From positions 1 through 6,646 of the forward strand of contig BBBL01000086.1 in the NCBI GenBank assembly GCA_001311545.1: a stretch of 6,646 nt of DNA. Reading direction: 5' to 3'. The notes beneath the pieces were generated by a model. The model saw only the letters and a program-made list of their open reading frames with translations. It did not search any database and was not told the DNA's origin. The stretch is from Thermus kawarayensis JCM 12314. Lineage in GTDB: Bacteria > Deinococcota > Deinococci > Deinococcales > Thermaceae. Position numbers and translations under genes: made by a program. The first letter of the stretch is position 1. Each line of letters begins with the position of its first letter. Below, piece by piece: positions 1 through 6,438 of the stretch.

Positions 1-911
1 GGCGCCAGCTCCCGAGCTCCTCCCGGAAGAGGAGGGCGCTTAGGGGATACCCCGAGGCCAGACCCTTGGCCAGGACGTAGACGTCCGCCTCCACTCCCTC
101 GTGCTCCAGGGCGAGAAACCGCCCGGTGCGGCCCGCCCCGGTCTGCACCTCGTCCGCCACCAGGAGGATGCCGTGGCGCTCCAGGAGGGCCTTGAGCTGG
201 GAAAGGAAGCCGGGTGGGGGCACCACGTACCCCCCCTCGCCCTGGATGGGCTCCACGAAGAAGGCCGCCACCTCCTCCGGCGGGACCACGGTGCGGAAGA
301 GGTGCTCCAGGTGCTCCAGGACCGCATCCCCCGCGTCCTCGGGGGAGGCCCCCAGGGGCGGGCGAAAGGGGTTGGGGAAGGGGATGTGAAAGACGCCGGG
401 CAGAAGGGGGCCGAAGCCCTTGCGGTAGGCGCTTCTGCTGGCGGTGAGGGAAAGCGCCCCAAGGCTTCTTCCGTGGAAGGCCCCGGCGAAGGCCAGGAGG
501 TAGGGGCGGCCCGTGTGGTGGCGGACGAGCTTGATGGCCGCCTCAATCCCCTCCGTGCCCGAGTTGCCGAAGAAGACCCGGTACCTCCCTTAAGCCTCGC
601 CGAAAGCCGCTCCGCCAGGGAGAGGGTGGGCTCGTGGGTGAAGTCGGAGAAGCAGACGTGGGCGAAGCGTTCCGCCTGGGCCCGCACCGCCTCCACCACC
701 TTGGGGTGGGCGTAGCCCGTGGTGTTCACGCGATGCCCGCCATGAAGTCCAAGAACACGTTCCCGTCCACGTCTTCCAGGAAGACCCCCTGGCCCCGGGC
801 GGGGACGAAGGGGTAGGGCCTTACGTAGGAGGGGGAAAGGACCCTCTCCCCCCGCGTGAGGAGTTCCTGGGCCTTGGGCCCCGGCAGGGGCGTTCTCACC
901 ATGGGCTTCAT
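1..911 (-). CDS. Class III PLP-dependent aminotransferase (4-aminobutyrate/acetylornithine aminotransferase family), 3' end off the window, two frameshifts
   Basis: A fold-type I PLP enzyme that moves an amino group from an omega-amine or amino acid to a 2-oxo acid in the cytosol. The first 304 residues can be rebuilt by adding one base at C729 and one in the C run 587-589; roughly the last 130 residues lie beyond the left edge. Landmarks in corrected numbering are the N-terminal GVFLEDVDGNVFLDFMAGIA, the cofactor phosphate-binding GNSGTE (116-121), VADEVQTG with the PLP-nitrogen Asp at about 254, and LAKGLASGYPLS with the Schiff-base Lys at about 283. The N-terminus (LSPSYVRPYPFV) resembles archaeal GABA/ornithine aminotransferases more than ArgD, from memory, so the substrate is open. 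ATG 911 is chosen because the family's N-terminus begins there. It is the third gene in a minus-strand series, 67 bases after ndx2. The breaks are probably sequencing errors, since the residues around both are well conserved. Confidence 0.85.
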
Positions 912-919
912 ACGCCGCC

Positions 920-925
920 AGTCTA
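920..925 (-). promoter_or_regulatory. Possible -10 box for a leaderless aminotransferase transcript
   Basis: On the minus strand TAGACT (four of six matches to TATAAT) lies 8 bases before the ATG at 911, the spacing expected when transcription starts at or next to the start codon. No Shine-Dalgarno sequence precedes the ATG. I see no good -35 at 16-18 bases; TTGGCC (949-954) is too far away. A short inverted repeat, TGGCC/GGCCA at 936-953 with an 8-base loop, lies just upstream. It has no U-tract, so it is not an obvious terminator for ndx2. Confidence 0.35.
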
Positions 926-978
926 CCAGGGCTTCTGGCCCTTTCCCAGGCCAACTTTATGCGCCCTTTTGCGGGGTT

Positions 979-1529
979 TTACCCCAGGAGGCCAAGCCTT
1001 TCCAGGTGGGGCCGGGCGTAGAAGAGGGTGAGGGCGGTGGAGGCGTCCTGGATCCTCCCCTCCTGCAGGAGGGCGTAGAGCTCCCGCAGGGAGAGCTCCA
1101 CGGGCTCCAGAAGCTCCCCGTCCTCGAGGCGGGGCTCGGCCACCACCTCCGCTCCCAGGGCCAGAAAGGGGTGGAAGACCACGGCGGTGAAGGAGGGCTG
1201 GGGGTGGAAGGGCGGCAGGGGAAGAACGGCCTCCGCCACCGCCCCCACCTCCTCCAAAAGCTCCCTCCGCGCCGCCTCCTCGGGGGTCTCCCCGGCGTCC
1301 ACCTTGCCCGCAGGGATTTCCAAGAGGAACTTCCCCGTGGGGTGGCGGTACTGGCGGATGAGGAGGGCGGTGCGCCCCTTGGTGACCGGCAGGACGAAGC
1401 TTGCCGCCACCGGCCCGGGGCGGTAGATGTAGGTGAGCTCCTTGCCGGTGTGGGTCCTAAGCCTCTCCCGCACCAGCCGCACGGGCTCCTGGAGAATCTC
1501 CTCTAGGGAAAGCCGTTCCCAGGGCTCAT
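979..1529 (-). CDS. ndx2: Nudix hydrolase, Ndx2-like ADP-ribose/FAD pyrophosphatase type, one frameshift near the start
   Basis: Hydrolyses a nucleoside diphosphate linked to another moiety, probably ADP-ribose or a related dinucleotide, to AMP plus a phosphorylated product, using Mg2+. The complete Nudix box GX5EX7REUXEEXGU runs from GKVDAGE to REL-LEEVGA, about residues 75-97 of the corrected protein. It is preceded by the typical LLIRQYRHPTGKFLLEIPA strand. The product is 183 residues after correction. The start is ATG 1529, giving MSPWERL, but it stays in frame only if one C is added to the CCC run at about 1518-1520; as printed, that ATG meets a stop after eight codons. The longest unbroken frame begins at GTG 1482 and would lack 16 residues. 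The corrected N-terminus matches my memory of T. thermophilus Ndx2. The start ATG overlaps the yqeY stop (ATGA), so translation is probably coupled. Substrate specificity is inferred. Confidence 0.88.
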
Positions 1530-1912
1530 CGCGTCATCCGCTCAATCACCCGCCGCACCCTCTCCCCGGGGGCCCGGGGGCCCAGGGCCTTGGTCACCGC
1601 CCCGATGGCCGCCAGGGGGGTCTTGAACTGGGAGAAGTCAATGTGTTCCCGGATCCAGGCCTCCAGCTCCTCCTCGCTCATCTCCTTTGGAAGGAAGCGG
1701 TCCAGAAACGCCACCTCAAAGGCGTTTCCCTGCTCCAGGGCGATCTCTTTGAGGGCCCTTAGCACCTTTACCGCCTCCTCGTCGGGAAGGGGCTTGCCGT
1801 CTCCCTTGCGGTCCAGCTCGGCCTTCACCACCCGGGCGAAGTCCAGGGTCTTTTGGTCCCGTGCCTTCATGGCCTCCTTGATGGTCTCCTTGATGGCCTC
1901 GTAGATGGTCAT
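1526..1912 (-). CDS. yqeY: GatB/YqeY domain protein (YqeY family)
   Basis: A 128-residue, all-helical cytosolic protein of the YqeY family. It is related to the tail domain of GatB, the tRNA-dependent amidotransferase subunit, but its own role is unknown. The sequence starts MTIYEAIKETIKEAMKARDQ, followed by LDFARVVKAELDRK, and its C-terminal half has the family's small helical tail (LAAIGAVTKALG). Length is a little under the usual 145-150 residues. ATG 1912 is chosen over an upstream ATG at 2032 because family similarity begins at MTIYEAI and the longer frame would run into purH. No frameshift is seen. The stop TGA shares bases with the ATG of ndx2, so the two are probably one operon. The start faces purH across only 31 bases. 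Confidence 0.88.
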   Translation of the reverse strand: MTIYEAIKETIKEAMKARDQKTLDFARVVKAELDRKGDGKPLPDEEAVKVLRALKEIALEQGNAFEVAFLDRFLPKEMSEEELEAWIREHIDFSQFKTPLAAIGAVTKALGPRAPGERVRRVIERMTR

Positions 1913-1919
1913 CCCCCTT

Positions 1920-1925
1920 AGTCTA
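1920..1925 (-). promoter_or_regulatory. Possible -10 box for yqeY-ndx2
   Basis: TAGACT on the minus strand ends 7 bases before the yqeY ATG; the spacer is AAGGGGG. This fits a leaderless start, although AAGGGGG touching the ATG could also act as a very close Shine-Dalgarno. No recognisable -35 is found, and any such element would lie inside the purH coding sequence. Confidence 0.35.
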
Positions 1926-1930
1926 GCCGG

Positions 1931-1936
1931 TACAAT
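1931..1936 (+). promoter_or_regulatory. -10 box for a leaderless purH transcript
   Basis: TACAAT (five of six matches to TATAAT) is followed by seven bases (CCCTGGT) and the purH ATG at 1944. No Shine-Dalgarno lies in between. This spacing puts the transcription start at about the A of the ATG, an arrangement known to be common in Thermus and Deinococcus. The -35 is weak: TGGTCA at 1906-1911 matches four of six but with a 19-base spacer. Confidence 0.5.
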
Positions 1937-1943
1937 CCCTGGT

Positions 1944-3431
1944 ATGTGGGCGCTCCTTTCCGTTTCCGACAAGAGGGGCCTTTTGGACTTCGCCCGGGGG
2001 CTTTTGGGGCTTGGCTTCAAGCTCCTCGCCACCGGGGGAACCCACAGGGCGCTACAGGAGGCGGGGCTTCCCGTAACCTACATTTCCGAGTTCACGGGTT
2101 TCCCCGAGGTGCTGGGGGGACGGGTCAAGACCCTCCACCCCAAGGTCCACGCCGCCCTTCTCGCCCGCCCCGACCAGGAGGAGGAGCTTAGGGCCTTGGG
2201 CCTGGAACGGATCGGGGTCTTGGCGGTGAACCTCTACCCCTTCCGGGAGACGGTGGCCCGGGGGGCCTCCTTCACGGAGGCCCTGGAGCAGATAGACATC
2301 GGCGGGCCCGCCATGCTCCGGGCGGCGGCCAAGAACCACGAGGCGGTGCTCCCCGTGTGCGACCCCGGGGACTACCCCAGGGTCTTGGAGGCCCTTAAGG
2401 AGGGGCCTTCTTCGGAGTTCCGCCGGGAGCTTGCCCGCAAGGCCTTCGCCCACACGGCGGCTTACGACGCCGCCATCGCCGAGTGGCTTTCCGGGGAGAA
2501 GTTCCCCGGGGAGAGGTTCTTGGTCCTCAGGCGGGAAGCCCCTTGCGCTACGGGGAAAACCCCCACCAAGAGGCGGCCCTTTACCGGGTTATGGGGGAGA
2601 AGGGGCCCTCCTCGAGACCCGGGTCCTCCAGGCAAGGCCATGAGCTTCAACAACTACCTGGACGCCGAGGCCGCCTGGAACCTGGTCTCGGAGTTCGCCG
2701 AGCCCGCCTGCGTGGCGGTGAAGCACCAGAATCCCTGCGGGGTGGCCCTGGGCGGGACCCCCCTGGAGGCCTACCGGAGGGCCTACGAGGCTGACCCCGT
2801 CTCCATCTTCGGGGGCATCGTGGCCTTTAACCGGGAGGTGGACGGCCCCACCGCCCAGGCCATGGGGGAGGTCTTCTTGGAGGTGGTCCTCGCCCCTTCC
2901 TTCAGCCCCGAGGCCCTGGCGGTCTTGGCCAAGAGGAAGAACCTCCGCCTCCTCGAGGTCCCCTTCCCCGCCCAGGGGCCCTACCTGGACCTGAGGCGCC
3001 TAAGGGGCGGGGTGCTCCTGCAGGACGCCGATACCGAGGACCCGGTGGCCCTGCGGGTGGTCACCCAGAAAACCCCCACCGAGCCTGAGTGGCAGGACCT
3101 CCTCTTCGCCTGGAAGGTGGTGAAGCACGTGCGCTCCAACGCCATCGTGGTGGCCAAGGGAGGGAGGACCCTGGGCATCGGCGTGGGGCAGACCAACCGC
3201 CTTTGGGCGGCGAGGCACGCCCTGGAGGCCGCGGGGGAGAAGGCGAGGGGCGCCGTCATGGCCTCCGACGCCTTCTTCCCCTTTGACGACGCGGTGCGCC
3301 TCGCCGCCTCCTACGGCATCGCCGCCATCATCCAGCCCGGGGGAAGCGTGCGGGACGAGGACTCCATAAGGGCGGCGGACGAGGCGGGGATGGCCATGGT
3401 CTTCACGGGCGCGCGCCACTTCCGCCACTAG
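1944..3431 (+). CDS. purH: Bifunctional AICAR formyltransferase / IMP cyclohydrolase, with three cancelling frameshifts
   Basis: Catalyses the last two steps of de novo purine synthesis in the cytosol: AICAR plus 10-formyl-THF to FAICAR, then ring closure to IMP. The N-terminal MGS-like cyclohydrolase domain (about 1-195) shows [25 protein letters not shown] (59-69), VNLYPF and [13 protein letters not shown]. The transformylase domain follows, with the catalytic Lys-His in VKHQNPCG (K260, H261 as printed), then [21 protein letters not shown] and IIQPGGS. The frame is open throughout (495 residues), but residues 200-229 are scrambled. Restoring one C at 2539-2542, one C at 2606-2608 and one G at 2631-2632 recovers [15 protein letters not shown] and the rest, giving 496 residues. 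ATG 1944 fits the family N-terminus; an in-frame ATG at 1905 lies within yqeY and is rejected. It appears to be a single-gene unit, ending tail to tail with the desaturase. Confidence 0.96.
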   Translation: MWALLSVSDKRGLLDFARGLLGLGFKLLATGGTHRALQEAGLPVTYISEFTGFPEVLGGRVKTLHPKVHAALLARPDQEEELRALGLERIGVLAVNLYPFRETVARGASFTEALEQIDIGGPAMLRAAAKNHEAVLPVCDPGDYPRVLEALKEGPSSEFRRELARKAFAHTAAYDAAIAEWLSGEKFPGERFLVLRREAPCATGKTPTKRRPFTGLWGRRGPPRDPGPPGKAMSFNNYLDAEAAWNLVSEFAEPACVAVKHQNPCGVALGGTPLEAYRRAYEADPVSIFGGIVAFNREVDGPTAQAMGEVFLEVVLAPSFSPEALAVLAKRKNLRLLEVPFPAQGPYLDLRRLRGGVLLQDADTEDPVALRVVTQKTPTEPEWQDLLFAWKVVKHVRSNAIVVAKGGRTLGIGVGQTNRLWAARHALEAAGEKARGAVMASDAFFPFDDAVRLAASYGIAAIIQPGGSVRDEDSIRAADEAGMAMVFTGARHFRH

Positions 3432-4454
3432 CGAGCCTTTCCGCCTGGCGCAGACGCCGGTGGGCCTCCTTGAAGCCCACGAGCTTCCGGCTTTCCTCGT
3501 CGTGGAGGTGCATGTCGGCGAAGGCGATGCTAAAGGCGTCCTTGAGGGTCACCGTGGGGGCCACCTTCACCAGGTCCACCTCCTCCTGCACCTTGGCAGA
3601 AGGTAGTTGGGGATCTTGGGGGCCAGGTGGTGGATGTGGTGGAAGCCGATGTTCCCCGTGAGCCACTGCAAGACCCTGGGGAGCTTCAGGTAGGTGCTTC
3701 CCTCCATGGCCGCCTTCAGGTGCTCCCAGCGGGGGTCGTGCTCCCAGTAGGCGTCCTCAAACTGGTGCTGCACGTAGAAGAGGAAGATGCCCACCATCCC
3801 GGCGAGGTACTGGATGGGCAGGTAGACGAGAAGAAGGGTCTCGAGGCCGAAGCCAGGTAGATGCCCGTCCAGAGGAGGATCAAAAAGAGGTTGGTGAGGG
3901 CCACGGAGTTCCGCACCGAGGGCTTGTCCGCCCCGTAGCCCAAGGGCAGCCGGTAGGAGAGCAGGAAGACGTAGACGGGCCCGATGAAGAACATGACGAA
4001 GGGATTGCGGTACACCCGGTACTTGAACCTCTCCCAAGGGGTGGCCTTCAGGTACTCCTCCAGGGTCATGGTGTAGATGTCCCCCACGCCCCTTTTGTCC
4101 AGGTTGCCGCTGGTGGCGTGGTGCCGGGCGTGGGAGAGCTGCCAGTGGTGGTAGGGGACAAGGGTGAGGACGCCCGCGAAAAACCCCAGAAGATCGTTCA
4201 TCCACTTCTTGGGGAAGAAGGAGCCGTGCCCGGCGTCGTGCTGAAGGATGAAGAGGCGCACCAGGAAGAGGGCCGCCAAGAAGTCCAGGGCCAGGGTGAA
4301 GAGGAGGGAGGCGGAGAGGGCCTTGTGGGCCAGGTAGAAGAGGAGGAGGAGGGGCAGGAGGGTGTCCGCCACCTGGCGGAGGCTTCGGGCCACGTGGGGC
4401 TTGGTATAGGGCTTGATGAGGGGGATCCAGTCCTTGGGTTCTACTTTTTTTCAT
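3403..4454 (-). CDS. Membrane fatty acid (acyl-lipid) desaturase, resembling Bacillus Des, with three frame breaks
   Basis: A di-iron integral membrane enzyme that puts a double bond into fatty acyl chains. The three histidine boxes are HDAGH (about 72-76), HARHH (108-112) and HHIHH (272-276). Hydrophobic stretches lie at [50 protein letters not shown] and [16 protein letters not shown]. Blocks such as [20 protein letters not shown] and [16 protein letters not shown] resemble B. subtilis Des, a delta-5 desaturase, from memory; position of the double bond is unproven. Frame repairs: one base in CC 3853-3854, one in GG 3595-3596, and the A7 run (T 4445-4451) at the start. With A6 the start is ATG 4454 or 4460 (MKKVEPKDW), giving about 350 residues from ATG 4454; with A8 it would be GTG 4482 and about 360 residues. 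The stop lies inside purH. A strand-opposed promoter region of about 120 bases separates it from the GAF-EAL gene. Confidence 0.88.
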
Positions 4455-4574
4455 CGCCATCCCGCGCTTCTTGGGAGCGCACCTCAGGGTAGGCCCTTCC
4501 TCCATGAGGGGCGTGAGAGTTCAGGCCCCCTAAGCCCGGGTTAAGGACCTCTCCTTATAATCAGAGGCGTACTC
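4455..4574. other. Divergent intergenic region between desaturase and GAF-EAL remnant
   Basis: This 120-base gap is the longest non-coding stretch in the window. It contains a TATAAT at 4556-4561 (listed separately). Read on the minus strand, the same bases give TATAAG at the tip of a possible desaturase promoter with a leader of about 90 bases. A near-palindrome centred on CCCGGG (about 4529-4547) lies between the two genes and could be an operator or chance. A GGAGGAAGGG stretch on the minus strand (about 4494-4503) could be a Shine-Dalgarno for a GTG start of the desaturase at 4482. Confidence 0.4.
4556..4561 (+). promoter_or_regulatory. -10 box for the GAF-EAL gene
   Basis: A perfect TATAAT lies 13 bases before the ATG at 4575, implying a leader of only a few bases. 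AGAGG at 4563-4567, seven bases before the ATG, may serve as ribosome binding site. No clear -35 is found at 16-18 bases upstream. Confidence 0.5.
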
Positions 4575-5022
4575 ATGAAGCGCGCGGCGCTGACCCTGGA
4601 GCTTTCCCACATCCTCCTCCAGGAAAGGCCCCTGAAGGAGCGCCTGCAAGCCTTCCTGGAGACCCTGCTCTCCCATCCTTGGCTCTCCTTGGAGCCCCGG
4701 GGGGCCATCTTCCTGCGGCGCGGGGAGAGGCTGGTCCTGGTGGCCGAGCACCGCCTGGACGAGCCCCCTCCTGCCTCCTTGAACACCCTGGTGCGCTACC
4801 CCTTTTCCCTGGTGAAGGTGGACCGGGGCTTTGTCCGGAACATCGGGAGCCTCGGGCGGAGGCGGCCTTCGGGCGGCTTTGCGGTTGGCCGAGGAGCTGG
4901 GGCTTTCCGTGGTGGCCGAGGGGGTGGAGCAGGAGACCCAGCGGGCCTGGCTTCTCCAGGTGGGCTACCGCCTGGGCCAGGGGTACCTTCTGGGCCGCCC
5001 GGCTCCCCTTAACGGGGCTTAA
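4575..5022 (+). pseudogene. Remnant of a GAF/EAL (probably GAF-GGDEF-EAL) c-di-GMP signalling protein with a large internal deletion and two frameshifts
   Basis: The first 65 or so residues (SHILLQERPLKERL, LLSHPWLSLEPRGAIFLRRG, LVLVAEHRL) read like the start of a GAF sensory domain. From about residue 67 the sequence is the C-terminal third of an EAL phosphodiesterase domain: SLNTLVRYPFSLVKVDRGFV, ALRLAEELGLSVVAEGVE, and [16 protein letters not shown]. The rest of GAF, any GGDEF domain and the EAL signature with most metal-binding residues are absent, so it cannot hydrolyse c-di-GMP. The join falls near 4765-4783 and is in frame. Two missing bases, at GGG 4845-4847 and CC 4866-4867, separate the EAL parts; with both added the product is 149 residues. 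The gene keeps a promoter-like TATAAT and an ATG. Its stop overlaps the 3' end of dtd on the other strand by 14 bases. It is probably a decayed gene, though an assembly collapse is possible. Confidence 0.7.
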
Positions 5023-5467
5023 GGCGCTCCTCCGAGTCCAAAAGGAGGGTCACGGGGCCGTCGTTCACCAGGTGGACCCGCATGTGGGCCCCGTAGACCC
5101 CGGTTTCCACGTGCACCCCCTGCTCTAGGAAGGCCTCTACGGCCGCCTCGTAGAGCCTCTTGCCCTGGTCGGGCGGGGCCGCCTTGAGGAAGGAGGGGCG
5201 GTTTCCCTTGCGGGTGTCGGCGTAGAGGGTGAACTGGCTCACCAGAAGCACCTCTCCCCCCACGTCCTTCAAGGAGAGGTTCATCTTGCCCTCCGAGTCG
5301 GGGAAGATGCGCAGGGCCACGGTTTTGCGGGCCAGGTAGAGGGCGTCCTCGAGGGTGTCCTTCTGCCCCACCCCCAGGAGGACGAGCAGCCCCAGGCCGA
5401 TCCTTCCCACCACCTCGCCCTCCACCTCCACGAAGGCCTCGGAGACCCGTTGCACCACCGCCCGCAC
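5009..5467 (-). CDS. dtd: D-aminoacyl-tRNA deacylase
   Basis: Removes D-amino acids (and glycine wrongly placed on tRNA-Ala) from tRNA, a chirality proofreading step in the cytosol. At 152 residues it has the usual family length. It begins [11 protein letters not shown] and carries both signature motifs: [15 protein letters not shown] (the SQFTL motif at 77-81) and NDGPVT (135-140), which contains the Gly-cisPro pair that excludes L-amino acids. The start is GTG 5467, well supported by AGGAGGT on the minus strand (5471-5477) with a short spacer. It lies 29 bases downstream of degV on the same strand, so the two are probably one transcript. No frame error is seen, in contrast to its neighbours. 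Its TAA stop sits inside the tail of the opposite-strand GAF-EAL gene. Confidence 0.95.
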   Translation of the reverse strand: MRAVVQRVSEAFVEVEGEVVGRIGLGLLVLLGVGQKDTLEDALYLARKTVALRIFPDSEGKMNLSLKDVGGEVLLVSQFTLYADTRKGNRPSFLKAAPPDQGKRLYEAAVEAFLEQGVHVETGVYGAHMRVHLVNDGPVTLLLDSEERLKPR

Positions 5468-5470
5468 GGT

Positions 5471-5477
5471 TACCTCC
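5471..5477 (-). promoter_or_regulatory. Strong Shine-Dalgarno of dtd
   Basis: AGGAGGT read on the minus strand lies a few bases before the GTG at 5467. It decides the choice of a GTG start and shows independent ribosome entry between degV and dtd. Confidence 0.8.
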
Positions 5478-5496
5478 TGGGTCCGGCAAAGGACGC

Positions 5497-6338
5497 TCAG
5501 AGGCTGTAGGCATAAAGCCCGTAGGTGCCGGGGCCGGTGTGGCTGGCGATCACCGCTCCCAGCTCGCTTACCAGGGCCTCTTCCACGGGAAGCCCGGAGG
5601 AGAGGACCCCCTCCTTGAGCTCCTTGACCGCTCTTTCCTCGGCGCTGTAGAGGAAGAAGGCCCGGATTCTGGGCCGCCCCTTCCCCCAGGTGCGGAAGTC
5701 CTCCAGGATCGCCTCCCGGGCCTTCCTCTCCCCCCGGGCCCGGCCTGCGGTTTCCACCCGGCCCTCCTTGAGGGTGAGGATGGGCTTGATGTTGAGGAGG
5801 GTGCCCAGGAGGGCCTGGGCCCCGCCGATGCGTCCGCCCCGCTTGAGGAACTCCAGGGTGGCCACGGTGAAGCGGACAAAGTGGTCCTGCCGGATCCGCT
5901 CCAGCTCCGCCACCACTCCGTTTAGCCCCTGGCCCTGGTCCAAAAGCTCCTTGGCCCTGAGGACCATCATGCCGATGCCCAAGGAGGCGGCCTGGCTGTC
6001 AAAGAGGATGATCCGGCCGGGAAACCGGCTTGCCGCCAGCTCCGCCGACTGCAGGGTGCCGGAAAGCTTGCTGGAGATGTGGATGGAAAGGACGTGGTCC
6101 GCTTCCTGGAGGGCCTCGGCGTACACCTTGGCGAAGTCTCGGGGGAGGGCTGGCTGGTGCTGGGGAAGGCCTCGCCGGAGCGCACCCTTTGGAAGATCTC
6201 CTCGGGGGTGATCTCCTCCCAGTCCCGGTACACCCGGCCGCCCAGGTTCACGTAAAGGGGGACCACCCGGATGCCCAGGTCCTTCCGAAGGGGCTTGGGT
6301 AGGTCGGCGGTGGAGTCGGTTACCAAGGCTACCTTCAT
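5497..6338 (-). CDS. degV: DegV family fatty-acid-binding protein, one frameshift
   Basis: DegV proteins bind a fatty acid in a cleft between two alpha/beta domains; in some Firmicutes they (FakB) present fatty acids to the kinase FakA. No FakA-like gene is visible here, so the partner is unknown. The corrected product is 280 residues, the normal family length. It opens with [12 protein letters not shown] (residues 3-14), then [16 protein letters not shown] and [14 protein letters not shown]. Later blocks are [14 protein letters not shown] and [12 protein letters not shown], both lipid-pocket motifs. The frame breaks at about residue 67: one base is missing at C6138, where the minus strand reads GAGAC instead of GAGGAC; restoring it gives [16 protein letters not shown] 6338 has GAGGAGG a few bases upstream. 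An open frame continuing to 6432 is the wrong frame and is not used. It is the first gene of a degV-dtd unit, divergent from serA. Confidence 0.92.
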
Positions 6339-6360
6339 AGGCCTCCTCTTGTTCCGGCCC

Positions 6361-6366
6361 AGGATA
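6361..6366 (-). promoter_or_regulatory. Possible extended -10 box for degV-dtd
   Basis: On the minus strand TGGTATCCT reads as an extended -10 (TG, one base, then TATCCT). It would give a leader of about 16 bases that contains the GAGGAGG Shine-Dalgarno of degV. No match to TTGACA is seen at the right distance, which an extended -10 can tolerate. Confidence 0.35.
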
Positions 6367-6393
6367 CCACAGGGGCCCGGTGTAGTGTAGCGG

Positions 6394-6418
6394 AAGCCTT
6401 GCCCCAGGGGCTTTTTTT
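6394..6418 (+). terminator. Terminator-like hairpin with a T7 tract, in a divergent intergenic region
   Basis: AAGCC (6394-6398) pairs with GGCTT (6409-6413), extended by two G-T pairs to a 7-bp stem around a GCCCCA loop. It runs directly into seven T's (6412-6418). This looks like a weak intrinsic terminator on the plus strand. It sits where no plus-strand gene ends: degV starts to its left and serA starts 20 bases to its right. It could stop antisense transcription crossing dtd and degV, take part in serA control, or be chance. Confidence 0.4.
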
Positions 6419-6423
6419 CGTGC

Positions 6424-6429
6424 TAGGGT
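6424..6429 (+). promoter_or_regulatory. Possible -10 box for serA
   Basis: TAGGGT (TAnnnT) lies nine bases before the serA ATG, with TTGCCC at 6399-6404 as a poor -35 over a long 19-base spacer. AAGGG at 6431-6435 could instead act as a close Shine-Dalgarno, so leaderless translation is only one option. Confidence 0.3.
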
Positions 6430-6438
6430 CAAGGGTAT

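Noticed and set aside
101..715. A 204-codon plus-strand open frame opposite the aminotransferase.
   Set aside because: It has no motif and a Gly-rich make-up, while the opposite strand encodes clear PLP-enzyme motifs over the same bases.
40..954. A long minus-strand open frame of about 300 codons across the aminotransferase.
   Set aside because: Only its middle (about 588-728) is the true aminotransferase frame; the rest is Ser/Arg/Pro-rich shadow reading in a GC-rich gene.
856..1506. A 216-codon plus-strand open frame opposite the Nudix gene.
   Set aside because: The minus strand carries a perfect Nudix box; this frame is an antisense shadow typical of high GC content.
1905..1943. An in-frame extension of purH by 13 codons to ATG 1905.
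   Set aside because: It would overlap the start of yqeY, is absent from the family, and the -10 box lies within it.
4529..4547. A near-palindrome around CCCGGG in the desaturase upstream region, as an operator.
   Set aside because: The arms have mismatches and GC-rich palindromes of this size are expected by chance; it is mentioned only in the intergenic entry.
6381..6390. A TGTAG TGTAG tandem repeat.
   Set aside because: Two five-base copies are too short to carry weight.
5497..6432. A longer minus-strand frame starting at 6432 that would extend degV by an N-terminal region.
   Set aside because: Upstream of 6138 this is not the degV frame; [12 protein letters not shown] is in another frame from ATG 6338 with a Shine-Dalgarno.
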